Source of the DNA: Lachnospiraceae bacterium
Lineage (GTDB): Bacteria > Bacillota > Clostridia > Lachnospirales > Lachnospiraceae
Reading direction: 5' to 3'
DNA: 64,000 bases
Assembly (NCBI GenBank): GCA_022790855.1
Contig: JAAVYA010000051.1
Coordinates: 62,001 to 126,000, forward strand
The position numbers and the translations under genes were made by a program. The notes beneath the pieces were generated by a model. That model ran no database searches, was not told the DNA's origin, and saw nothing but the letters and a program-made list of their open reading frames with translations. Shown piece by piece: positions 1 through 8,387 of this stretch; positions within the stretch are counted from its first letter, which is position 1; each line of letters starts with the position of its first letter.

Positions 1-323
1 GGAAGTTTTGCGTCTTTCGCCCCGTCCGGCGCCCAGATATTCAAATACAGACAGTCCTCGCTCATGGGCGGGATAAACTCCGGATTACTGTAAAATTCTT
101 TATGGAATCTCCCGGTAATGGGATGGCTGGGATCTGGCAGGGATTGTATGCTCATGGCGCCAAAGGTATCCGCATGATAAACACCTTCCCAGGGCGTCAG
201 CGCCTTTGGCGCCTTCCACCGCAGTTCTCCCACCGGGGGCGCGGCATAAGGAATACCCTTGTAGACGGTATATCCTTCCTTTTGAATTCCTTGGATACTG
301 CCATAGTTTGTTAAAACAGCCAT
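1..323 (-). CDS. Carboxylesterase type B, N-terminal part (runs off window)
   Basis: Only the first 107 residues are in the window; the gene continues past base 1. Two signatures of the type-B carboxylesterase alpha/beta-hydrolase family are visible: KGIPYAAPPVGELRW at residues 22-36 and EDCLYLNIW at 89-97. The catalytic Ser, Glu and His would lie in the missing part. There is no signal peptide, so a cytoplasmic esterase is likely. The ATG at 321-323 is preceded by GAGAGG seven bases upstream. It starts 18 bases after the stop of the FMN-reductase gene, so the two are probably cotranscribed. Substrate cannot be told from the sequence. Confidence 0.85.
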   Translation of the reverse strand, partial: MAVLTNYGSIQGIQKEGYTVYKGIPYAAPPVGELRWKAPKALTPWEGVYHADTFGAMSIQSLPDPSHPITGRFHKEFYSNPEFIPPMSEDCLYLNIWAPDGAKDAKL

Positions 324-341
324 AATCTTTGCCTCTCGATC

Positions 342-1292
342 TTAGTATGTGTCTTTGAAGTTCTTAAAGGGCTCTAACAGCTTAGGCAGGGTGTCCTTAT
401 TTTCTTCCAGCTTGGGAATAATTACTTTCATCATATCCCGCAGCTCATAGTGATGCTCCCAAAGGCCGTCCATCTTTCCTCTTGCCCGCTTCTGCTCTGC
501 CTCTGTGAACTCAACGCTCACCTTCTCCCCGTCTACCTTCAGGGTTCCCCGGATCCCGCACAGCGGACATTCCACATGTACGCTTCCCCATAAGGTGATC
601 AAATTGTTATGGCATACCGGACATACTCCCTCGTCTCCGTAGAATTCGATTTCTTCCCGTTCCTTGCCGTTGCAGGCTACCATATGTCTGCCAAGTCCCG
701 CCACTTGTTCCATAAAAGGCGGATCTAATACGGGATTGGTGCGGTGTCCCATATCATAGGCATCAATCTGCCCTACCGGGATCATGCAGGTGGACATACC
801 GAAGATTCCCATATTGACTAATCCCAAAGAGACCCAGTTCTGGGTATGGGCGCCCCCAACGGATATGTAAGCCACATATTTTTTCCGGAACAGGCGCTCG
901 TCCAGCATCTCTTTCGCGCCTTCCTTCACACGCTTCTCCTGCTCTGCCGTAGCGCTTGCCAGATCGTGGGCCGCCCCGAAACGGTCAATGAAGCATTTCA
1001 TCTGGCCGGAGGGAGCTAAAGCATAGACGGGAGCAGCCGTGATAATGCCGTCCGCCTCTAATACTTCATGCTCCAGCGCCAGATAATCATCCTTCAAAAC
1101 GCATTTGATCTGGCCTCCTTCATCCCTGGAGCGGGAGCAGGCGCCGCATCCGGTACACTGACGGATATTCATACTCATGGTGTTAATGAATTTTACTTCC
1201 GCTCCGGCCTCCTTGGCCGCCATCAGCGCCTGTTTCACCACGATGTCACAATTATGCATGTTTCTTCCCCAGGAAAGTCCTAAAATTTTCAT
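342..1292 (-). CDS. Flavodoxin-fold NAD(P)H-dependent FMN oxidoreductase with C-terminal zinc ribbon
   Basis: The 316-residue protein begins with the beta-strand and phosphate loop of NADPH-dependent FMN reductases (MKILGLSWGR). It carries the CTGCGAC cluster at 46-52 that is common in iron-sulfur flavoprotein-like members of the family. A second cysteine set, CPVC at 224-227 and CPLC at 242-245, looks like a zinc ribbon, an extension beyond the usual 180-200 residue core. Family members reduce FMN or quinone-like and nitro substrates in the cytoplasm. It sits between a SnoaL-like gene (28 bases upstream) and a carboxylesterase gene, suggesting a small operon for modifying an aromatic or xenobiotic compound; that role is inference. 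Confidence 0.8.
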   Translation of the reverse strand: MKILGLSWGRNMHNCDIVVKQALMAAKEAGAEVKFINTMSMNIRQCTGCGACSRSRDEGGQIKCVLKDDYLALEHEVLEADGIITAAPVYALAPSGQMKCFIDRFGAAHDLASATAEQEKRVKEGAKEMLDERLFRKKYVAYISVGGAHTQNWVSLGLVNMGIFGMSTCMIPVGQIDAYDMGHRTNPVLDPPFMEQVAGLGRHMVACNGKEREEIEFYGDEGVCPVCHNNLITLWGSVHVECPLCGIRGTLKVDGEKVSVEFTEAEQKRARGKMDGLWEHHYELRDMMKVIIPKLEENKDTLPKLLEPFKNFKDTY

Positions 1293-1320
1293 TTTCTTCC
1301 TCCTTGTTATTTGCTTTTCT

Positions 1321-1659
1321 CTATTCTACCGGCTGCAATACATCCCAATGCTCCGCCAGCTTCCCATCCTGAATACGGTAGATATCTACCACACGACATC
1401 TGGTATTGCCTTGCTGGTCTACATTTTTCAGGTATACGGCAATCATATCCCCATCGGAGATCATCATTTTGATGTCCAGCTTAAAATCCGGCCATGCTTT
1501 GAATTTTTCCCCAAATGCCTCCATCAGGGCTGCACGGCCCTGGTCTACTCCGGGATTATGCTGGATGTAATCCTCCCGGACATATTTTTTAGCGGATTCT
1601 ACGTCATGGCCATTGAAAAACTCCCGGTAAAACCCTTCGATGATTTCTTTGTTACTCAT
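1321..1659 (-). CDS. SnoaL-like / NTF2-superfamily protein
   Basis: A 112-residue single-domain protein with the alpha+beta cone fold pattern of the SnoaL/NTF2 superfamily: an N-terminal helix (residues 4-18), YIQHNP near 31-36 and the closing strand pattern IYRIQDGKLAEHWDV near the C-terminus. The family includes polyketide cyclases, isomerases and many uncharacterised ligand-binding proteins, so the reaction is open. AAGGAGGG lies upstream of the ATG. It appears to be the first gene of the operon with the FMN reductase and the carboxylesterase. Confidence 0.75.
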   Translation of the reverse strand: MSNKEIIEGFYREFFNGHDVESAKKYVREDYIQHNPGVDQGRAALMEAFGEKFKAWPDFKLDIKMMISDGDMIAVYLKNVDQQGNTRCRVVDIYRIQDGKLAEHWDVLQPVE

Positions 1660-1811
1660 GCCATCCCTCCTTTGTATGTTATTTTAACTATTTTTCCTGG
1701 GAAAGTCTTTTGAATTTTAGAGAAAAGTTACAATATCCCATTACGAATTATGGGTTTTCTGTAAAAAAATGATGTCTTTTCCGATTTTATCTTAATATTT
1801 TCAGGGATTTT

Positions 1812-3389
1812 TTAAGATTCCCGCAAAATCTCTTCCACTAGCTTCCGTTCGTCCATGGGATATTTCACACCCTGGATCTCCTGATAGCTTTCATGGCCTT
1901 TGCCTGCCAGCACGATCACGTCACCCGGCCTGGCCTGCCCCAGGCAATAACGGATGGCTTCCTTCCGGTCTTCAATCATCACATATTCTCCCTTTGCTTT
2001 TGCCGCGCCTGTTTGAATGTCTTCCATGATGGCACGAGGTTCTTCAAATCTGGGGTTATCCGTGGTGATCACTGTCAAATCTGCCAATGCTGCAGATACT
2101 TCTCCCATCTGATAACGGCGAAGCTTCGAGCGGTTCCCCCCACAGCCAAACATACAGATCAACCGCCTGGGATGATAGGCTCTGACAGTCCTTAACATTC
2201 CTTTCAGGCTCATAGCATTGTGGGCGTAATCAATAAACACAGCGTATGCTCCCGGCACTTGCACCGGCTCCATCCTGCCTCTGACCCGAAGGCCAGCCAG
2301 GGCAGACTGAATATGAGTCTCCCTCACAAAAAAGGTCGGGTATTCCAGGGATAACCGCCTGCAGGCCGCGATTGCCGCCAATGCATTGGAGACATGGAAG
2401 CCTCCGGGAATCCCTATTGTTACCGGAAATCTCTCTGTTCCCTCATGGGATCCCCCTTCCACAGTTCTGTGCTCTGCCACAAAGGAAACGGACAATTTTC
2501 CCTGCTCCTTTTCATAGGAAATACGGCTTCCCTGCCAATCTCCCTTTCCCTGGGTCCCAAATGTCTCTACCCGGCAGGTATGGGATATTAGAATCTCTTC
2601 CAAATGGGGATCGTCCGCGTTTAAAATCCCCTGTCTGCATCTTTGAAACAGCTTTGCCTTGCATTCCAGATATTCTTGGAAGCTTTTATGTTCTTTTGGC
2701 CCGATATGGTCTGGTTCCAGATTCGTAAATATACCATAGTCAAAGGTAAATCCCTCCGTCCGGGAAAGCATAAGCCCCTGGGAAGATACCTCCATCACCG
2801 CGACACGGCAGCCCTTGTCTGCCATCGTACGGAGCGTCTTCTGCACCACATAAGATTCCGGCGTCGTATGTTTGGCCGGAATTACTTCCTCGCCTATTTT
2901 CATCTCTATGGTTCCGATCAGCCCTGAAAGAACCCCCGCTTCCTTTAATATCTCATGGACCATATAAGCCGTCGTGGTCTTACCCTTGGTTCCGGTGATG
3001 CCGATGGTGATCAGCTCTTTCGCCGGATGGCCGAACCAGGCTGCAGACATAAGGGCCAGGGCATATCTGGCATTTTCCACTTTCAAAACAGTTATCCCAT
3101 CCACCCCCTCTTCTGGCAGAAGCTCTTCTTTCTCCACTACCAGGGCGGCGGCGCCTTTTTCCAAAGCCTCTCTGGCAAATATATGGCCGTCACAGGTAAA
3201 TCCTGAAATGCAAAAAAAGACAGTTCCCCTGCATTCTTGTCTGGAATCGTAAGCAAGTCCTTCTACCGCAAGCTCCTCTGTCCCCCTCAGGCAGGTATAC
3301 CTTAACTGCCCGCCCAAAGGGCGTGGCATACGGGGCGCCCCTTGGGTATATTCCAATCCCTGCATCAATTCTTTTAATTTTCTTTTCAT
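1812..3389 (-). CDS. murE: UDP-MurNAc-tripeptide synthetase, MurE family (copy 1)
   Basis: The 525-residue protein is a full-length Mur ligase that adds the third amino acid to UDP-MurNAc-L-Ala-D-Glu in the cytoplasm. Visible are the N-terminal UDP-binding domain (about 40-110), the P-loop GTKGKTTT at 133-140, TTPE at 175-178, VMEVSSQG at 198-205, the carbamylated-lysine region near K244 and the C-terminal specificity motif DNPR at 444-447, typical of meso-diaminopimelate ligases. Two central motifs differ from textbook MurE: DYAHNAMSLK at 388-397 (usually DYAHTPDAL) and GCGGNRSKLRRYQM (usually GGDRD..KRPLM). Its ATG overlaps the dapF stop by four bases. A second murE begins at 63433. Confidence 0.88.
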   Translation of the reverse strand: MKRKLKELMQGLEYTQGAPRMPRPLGGQLRYTCLRGTEELAVEGLAYDSRQECRGTVFFCISGFTCDGHIFAREALEKGAAALVVEKEELLPEEGVDGITVLKVENARYALALMSAAWFGHPAKELITIGITGTKGKTTTAYMVHEILKEAGVLSGLIGTIEMKIGEEVIPAKHTTPESYVVQKTLRTMADKGCRVAVMEVSSQGLMLSRTEGFTFDYGIFTNLEPDHIGPKEHKSFQEYLECKAKLFQRCRQGILNADDPHLEEILISHTCRVETFGTQGKGDWQGSRISYEKEQGKLSVSFVAEHRTVEGGSHEGTERFPVTIGIPGGFHVSNALAAIAACRRLSLEYPTFFVRETHIQSALAGLRVRGRMEPVQVPGAYAVFIDYAHNAMSLKGMLRTVRAYHPRRLICMFGCGGNRSKLRRYQMGEVSAALADLTVITTDNPRFEEPRAIMEDIQTGAAKAKGEYVMIEDRKEAIRYCLGQARPGDVIVLAGKGHESYQEIQGVKYPMDERKLVEEILRES

Positions 3390-4246
3390 ACTTCCCCCTC
3401 AAATACGGTGACGGCCGGGCCTTCCATCCAAACCCTGGGGGCTTCTCCCTCAAGCCAGACCAAAAGGCTCCCCCCTGTCGTCTCCACCACAACGGAATCT
3501 GCCGTACGCCCGGTGAGGCTGCCTGCCACGGCGGCGGCGCAGGCTCCGGTCCCGCAGGCAAAGGTTTCCCCGGTTCCCCGCTCCCAAACCCGCATCTTAA
3601 TATGGCCTTGATCCAGTACTTGGGCAAATTCTACATTCACCCGGTCCGGAAACATAGGATGGCTTTCAAAAGCCGGGCCAAGGGTCCAAAGGTTTAACGC
3701 TTCTGCCTGCTGCTCCCCAGGAGTTAGAAATACCACTGCATGGGGATTTCCCATGGAGACGCAGGTTACTTGGTAGGTGTTTCCTAAAATCTCTAGGGGC
3801 AGCTCCTGTATTCTTTTTTCGGGATCGATCGATATTCCAGGAACGGCCTCCGCAGGGATCTCCCTGGCCAAAAGCTTCGGAACGCCCATATCTACTCCCA
3901 CTGTCTTTACTTTTCCTTTGGAGAGCTTTAATTTCAGGCGCTTGACTCCTGCCTTTGTCTCTACCAAAAGTTCTGTTTTATCTGTCAGGCCCTTGTCATA
4001 GACATATTTTCCAAGACAGCGGATACCGTTTCCGCACATAGCCCCAAGGGAGCCGTCCGCATTATACATGGTCATAAGAAAATCCGCTGTTCGGGAGGGG
4101 CCGATCAGTATAAGGCCGTCCCCGCCGATGCCAAAGTGGCGGTGGCTTAAACGTTTTGCCGTCTCCCCCGCGTACTCTACTTGTTCCTCGAAACAATTTA
4201 CATAGATGTAGTCATTTCCACAGCCCTGCATTTTTGTAAATTTCAT
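3386..4246 (-). CDS. dapF: Diaminopimelate epimerase (copy 1)
   Basis: DapF interconverts LL- and meso-diaminopimelate, the last epimerisation before lysine and peptidoglycan synthesis. The 286-residue protein has both catalytic cysteines in normal context: C71 in MCGNGIRC and C231 in ACGTGACA. It also has GNDYIYVN at 10-17 and SMGNPHAV at 164-171. The stop codon overlaps the murE start (ATGA), so translation is coupled and the product is probably channelled to peptidoglycan. A second, clearly different dapF lies at 62595-63446 next to a second murE. Confidence 0.93.
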   Translation of the reverse strand: MKFTKMQGCGNDYIYVNCFEEQVEYAGETAKRLSHRHFGIGGDGLILIGPSRTADFLMTMYNADGSLGAMCGNGIRCLGKYVYDKGLTDKTELLVETKAGVKRLKLKLSKGKVKTVGVDMGVPKLLAREIPAEAVPGISIDPEKRIQELPLEILGNTYQVTCVSMGNPHAVVFLTPGEQQAEALNLWTLGPAFESHPMFPDRVNVEFAQVLDQGHIKMRVWERGTGETFACGTGACAAAVAGSLTGRTADSVVVETTGGSLLVWLEGEAPRVWMEGPAVTVFEGEV

Positions 4247-4379
4247 AGAAACCCATTTTTGAATTCTTCTTATATTTAGTATATGCGTTTGAGGAAAGTA
4301 GGGTGAGACTTGTAATTTATTCTATGGATTTTAATAATCCCAACCGCTTACAAAACAATGTCTGCCCGTATGTTCTATT

Positions 4380-6536
4380 CTACAGCTTTAATTTTGCAAA
4401 AGCGTCTGCAAATGCATTGTTTAACGGCTGTTCTGCTTCCTTTTTCTGCTGATTCATATACCGGGCCACATCTTTTTTGGATACTCCCCCGCCGCTTTCC
4501 TGTTTCCGTTTTTCAAAAGACGCCATCTTCTCCCGATAGCCGCAGCTGCAAATAAACCGCTTGTTTTCTCCTTCCCCCACCAGTTCCATTTTCTTATGGC
4601 ATTGGGGACAGCGGGCATTGGTCACCCGGGATAAATGCTTTCTGTAACCGCATTCCCGGTCCTGACATACCAGCATACGCCCGTTCTTGTGGTTCACTTC
4701 CAGCATCAGCTTCCCGCACTGGGGACATTTCTTTCCTGTGAGGTTCTCATGCTTATATGTTTTGGAGGAAGCAATGATGTCCTTCACGATTTCAGAGGTA
4801 TAACTGCGGATCTGGGCTTCAAAGTCTTTTTTCTTCTCCCGGCCCTGGGCAATTTCCACAAGCTGCTGTTCCCACCGGGCCGTAAGCTCCGGAGTGGTCA
4901 GGCCGGAAGGAGCCAGTTCCAAGACCTGGCGGCCCTTGGCTGTCAGATGGATATACTGTTCCTTTTTTTCCATCATAAAGCTGCCAAAGAGTTTTTCAAT
5001 GATATCCGCCCGGGTGGCAACCGTCCCCAGGCCCCCGGTCTCACCCAGGGTTTTGGCAAGATCTTTATCCTGGTTTTCCATATAGTTTGCAGGGTGTTCC
5101 ATAGCTGCAAGCAAGGTAGCTTCTGTAAAAGGAAGGGGCGGTTTTGTCTTCCCTTGAGTAATTTTGCCGCCTGTCAGGGTAAATTTGCGTCCTTCCTCCA
5201 AAGATGGCAGTTTTTTCTCCTCCTGGCTTTCCTCCTGCTCCAATTCCCGAAAGCCCAGACTTATCATATGGGTTCCCTTTGCCATAAACGTCTGGCCGCC
5301 GCATTCTGCCCAGACCTCCGTCTCCTCATATTCGCAGGGAGGAAGCAGGGCCGCCAGAAACCGCCGCACCACCAGTTCATAGATTTTCCGTTCTCCGTAT
5401 TCCAATTCATTCATACGGATCCCTTGTTCCGTAGGGATAATGGCATGGTGGTCGGATACCTTGCTGTTATCCACAAAAGGCAGCCTGCCCTCCAGTGGTT
5501 TTTTCAAAAGCTTTGTACAGACGCCTGCATACTCCCCGCTTTGACACGCCTTTACCCGTTCTTTTAATGTGTCCACCAGATCAGAGGTCAGATACCTGGA
5601 ATCGGTACGGGGGTATGTCACTACTTTATGACGCTCATACAAGCTCTGCATATAGTTCAAAGTTTCCTTGGCGGAAAAGCCATACTTTTGGTTGGCCTCC
5701 TGCTGGAGGCTGGTCAGATCATATAACTGGGGCGGGTAAGATTTTTTGGCTTTTTTCTTTATATGAGTAATGACTGCGGCTCCAGGAGCGGTATCACGTT
5801 CCACCTTCTGGATTTCTTCTTTGGAAAACGTCGTGGTTCCTCCCTGTTCTGATTTCCAGTGAAAGGAAATGCCAAGACCCTGCATCACATACCCATAATA
5901 TTCCCGGGGCTGAAACCGACGAATCTGCTCCGCCCGGCGGGCGATCATCGCCAAAGTGGGCGTCTGAACCCGACCGCAGGAGAGCTGGGCGTTGTGCTTG
6001 CAGGTCAATGCACGGGTAGCGTTTAATCCCACCAGCCAGTCGGCTTCCGCCCGGGCTACGGCCGCTTCGTACAGATGATCGTACTCTCTTGCATCTTTCA
6101 GATTCTGAAATCCCTCCCGGATCGCTTTATCCGTCACGGATGAAATCCACAGTCGTTTCATGGGCTTTTTCACCCCTGATTGATCAATGATCCAGCGAGC
6201 CACCAGCTCTCCCTCCCGCCCGGCGTCGGTGGCAATGATGATCTGCCCCACATCCTTCCGGTGAAGCTGGGTTTTTACAACCTGGTACTGGTGCCCTGTT
6301 TTTTTGATGACCTGGGTCTTTAAATGCTCGGGAAGCATAGGAAGGCTCTCGATCTTCCACTCTTTCCATTGATCCCCGTAGCTCTCCGGGTCGGACAGTT
6401 CCACCAGATGCCCTAAGGCCCAGGTTACAATATAGTCCTTTCCTTCCAAATATCCCTTTTGGCCTCGTTTGCACCCCAGCACACGGGCGATGTCTCTGCC
6501 CACGCTGGGTTTTTCTGCAATTACTAACGATTTCAT
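4380..6536 (-). CDS. topB: DNA topoisomerase III (type IA)
   Basis: The 718-residue protein is a type IA topoisomerase that passes single strands and decatenates DNA. The TOPRIM domain carries the catalytic Glu in IAEKPSVG at 6-13 and the metal motif ATDAGREGE at 102-110. The nucleophile is Y308 in VVTYPRTDSRY. After the core come two to three zinc-ribbon CxxC pairs (about residues 600-675), then a basic tail ending in NNAFADAFAKLKL. It lacks the features of TopA. It lies 12 bases downstream of the ABC exporter genes and may be read with them, though no functional link is evident. Confidence 0.92.
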   Translation of the reverse strand: MKSLVIAEKPSVGRDIARVLGCKRGQKGYLEGKDYIVTWALGHLVELSDPESYGDQWKEWKIESLPMLPEHLKTQVIKKTGHQYQVVKTQLHRKDVGQIIIATDAGREGELVARWIIDQSGVKKPMKRLWISSVTDKAIREGFQNLKDAREYDHLYEAAVARAEADWLVGLNATRALTCKHNAQLSCGRVQTPTLAMIARRAEQIRRFQPREYYGYVMQGLGISFHWKSEQGGTTTFSKEEIQKVERDTAPGAAVITHIKKKAKKSYPPQLYDLTSLQQEANQKYGFSAKETLNYMQSLYERHKVVTYPRTDSRYLTSDLVDTLKERVKACQSGEYAGVCTKLLKKPLEGRLPFVDNSKVSDHHAIIPTEQGIRMNELEYGERKIYELVVRRFLAALLPPCEYEETEVWAECGGQTFMAKGTHMISLGFRELEQEESQEEKKLPSLEEGRKFTLTGGKITQGKTKPPLPFTEATLLAAMEHPANYMENQDKDLAKTLGETGGLGTVATRADIIEKLFGSFMMEKKEQYIHLTAKGRQVLELAPSGLTTPELTARWEQQLVEIAQGREKKKDFEAQIRSYTSEIVKDIIASSKTYKHENLTGKKCPQCGKLMLEVNHKNGRMLVCQDRECGYRKHLSRVTNARCPQCHKKMELVGEGENKRFICSCGYREKMASFEKRKQESGGGVSKKDVARYMNQQKKEAEQPLNNAFADAFAKLKL

Positions 6537-6548
6537 AGGCTCCTCCTG

Positions 6549-8387
6549 TTACTGGGCAATGGCATTACCGGTATAGAGCTGGTAATATTTTCCCTGCTCC
6601 GCTATCAATTCCTCATGACTGCCACGCTCAATAATACGGCCCTGTTCCAAAACCATAATACAGTCGCTGTTTTTGACCGTACTCAGGCGATGAGCGATCA
6701 CAAAGGTGGTGCGTCCTTCCATCAGACCGTCCATGCCTTCCTGCACCAGCGCCTCGGTACGGGTGTCAATGCTGGAGGTAGCTTCATCCAGAATCAATAC
6801 TGGCGGATCTGCTACCGCCGCCCGGGCAATGGCCAGAAGCTGCCGTTGCCCCTGGGACAGGCTTCCCCCGTCTCCGGTAAGCATGGTCTGATACCCGTCG
6901 GGCAGATATTTAATGAATGTATCTGCATTGGCCAGCTTTGCAGCCCGGATGCATTCCTCATCCGTAGCGTCCAACCGCCCGTAACGGATGTTATCCATAA
7001 CGGTCCCTGTAAAAAGATGGGTGTCCTGAAGCACCATCCCAAGGCTTCGCCGTAAATCTGATTTTTTGATTTTATTTACATTGATGCCGTCATAACGGAT
7101 TTTTCCGTCCTGAATATCGTAAAACCGGTTAATCAAATTGGTAATCGTCGTTTTCCCAGCTCCAGTGCTTCCTACAAAAGCAATCTTCTGCCCCGGAGTG
7201 GCAAAAAGCTTGATATTGTGCAGCACGATTTTTTCATCCGTATACCCAAAGTCCACATCGTCAAACACCACGTCCCCCTTTAACTCTTCATAGGTAAGGG
7301 TTCCATCCTGATGGGGATGCTTCCAGGCCCAAAGGCCGGTGCGTTCTTTGCACTCCGTCAGCGTACCGTCCGCTTCCCGGCGGGCGTTTACCAATGTCAC
7401 ATATCCTTCATCCACTTCCAGGGGTTCATCCAGAAGCTCGTAGATTCTCCGCGCCCCGGCAGAAGCCATGATAATGGCGTTTAACTGCTGGCTCACCTGT
7501 CCGATGGGACCGTTGAAGCTTTTATTCAGTGTTAGGAAAGACACCAGCGTACCGATGGTAAGCCCCATATATCCGTTGGTGGCAAGCAAAGCCCCTACCA
7601 GGGCGCATACCACATAGCTGACATTTCCCATCTGAAAGGTTACCGGCATTAGAATATTGGCGTATTTATTGGCATTGTCAGAGCTTAAGCGAAGCTGCTC
7701 GTTCACTTTATGGAACTGTTTCATATTTTCTTCTTCATGACAGAATACCTTTACTACTTTCTGCCCTTCCATCATCTCTTCAATATAACCGTTGACCACT
7801 CCTAAATCCTTCTGCTGGGCCACAAAATATTTTCCCGACATCCCGGCCAGATTCCTGGTCACAATTAAAAGCAGGGCCACCATAAACAGGCTGACAAAAG
7901 TCATAGGTACGTTCAAAATAACCATACTGATTAAAACACTGACAATAGAAATGGCGCTGTTTAATACCTGGGGCATGCTCTGCCCGATCATCTGGCGCAG
8001 GGTATCCGTATCATTGGTGTAAATAGACATAATATCCCCGTGGGCATGGGTATCAAAATATTTAATGGGCAGCGCTTCCATATGGGTAAACAATTCATTC
8101 CGCAGATCCCGCAGCGTCCCCTGGCTGACATTGATCATAATCCGGTTATAGCCCCAAGCACACAAAACACCCACCAGATACAAGACAGCCACCCCAAGCA
8201 GGGCTCCCGCCAGCGGCCCGAAATCCCGGCTTCCGCTTTTTGTCATAGGCAGAATATAATCATCGATCAATGTCTGGGTAAACAAGGTTCCCCGGACATT
8301 GGCAAAAGCTGTCACTAAGATACATACCACCACCAGAACGCAGTGGGGCGCATATCGTTTTAAAATGGTTTTCAGCAATCGTTTCAT
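6549..8387 (-). CDS. ABC exporter half-transporter, canonical ATP site subunit
   Basis: The 612-residue protein has an N-terminal six-helix exporter domain and a C-terminal ATPase. The ATPase has Walker A GSTGAGKT, the signature-like LSQGQRQLL and Walker B ILDEATSS with the catalytic Glu present. Its start overlaps the stop of the preceding transporter gene by one base (TAATG), so the two halves are translationally coupled and should form a heterodimer of the BmrC/BmrD or LmrC/LmrD type. Such pumps export drugs or lipophilic compounds across the cytoplasmic membrane. Expression is probably controlled by the upstream MarR protein. Confidence 0.9.
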   Translation of the reverse strand: MKRLLKTILKRYAPHCVLVVVCILVTAFANVRGTLFTQTLIDDYILPMTKSGSRDFGPLAGALLGVAVLYLVGVLCAWGYNRIMINVSQGTLRDLRNELFTHMEALPIKYFDTHAHGDIMSIYTNDTDTLRQMIGQSMPQVLNSAISIVSVLISMVILNVPMTFVSLFMVALLLIVTRNLAGMSGKYFVAQQKDLGVVNGYIEEMMEGQKVVKVFCHEEENMKQFHKVNEQLRLSSDNANKYANILMPVTFQMGNVSYVVCALVGALLATNGYMGLTIGTLVSFLTLNKSFNGPIGQVSQQLNAIIMASAGARRIYELLDEPLEVDEGYVTLVNARREADGTLTECKERTGLWAWKHPHQDGTLTYEELKGDVVFDDVDFGYTDEKIVLHNIKLFATPGQKIAFVGSTGAGKTTITNLINRFYDIQDGKIRYDGINVNKIKKSDLRRSLGMVLQDTHLFTGTVMDNIRYGRLDATDEECIRAAKLANADTFIKYLPDGYQTMLTGDGGSLSQGQRQLLAIARAAVADPPVLILDEATSSIDTRTEALVQEGMDGLMEGRTTFVIAHRLSTVKNSDCIMVLEQGRIIERGSHEELIAEQGKYYQLYTGNAIAQ

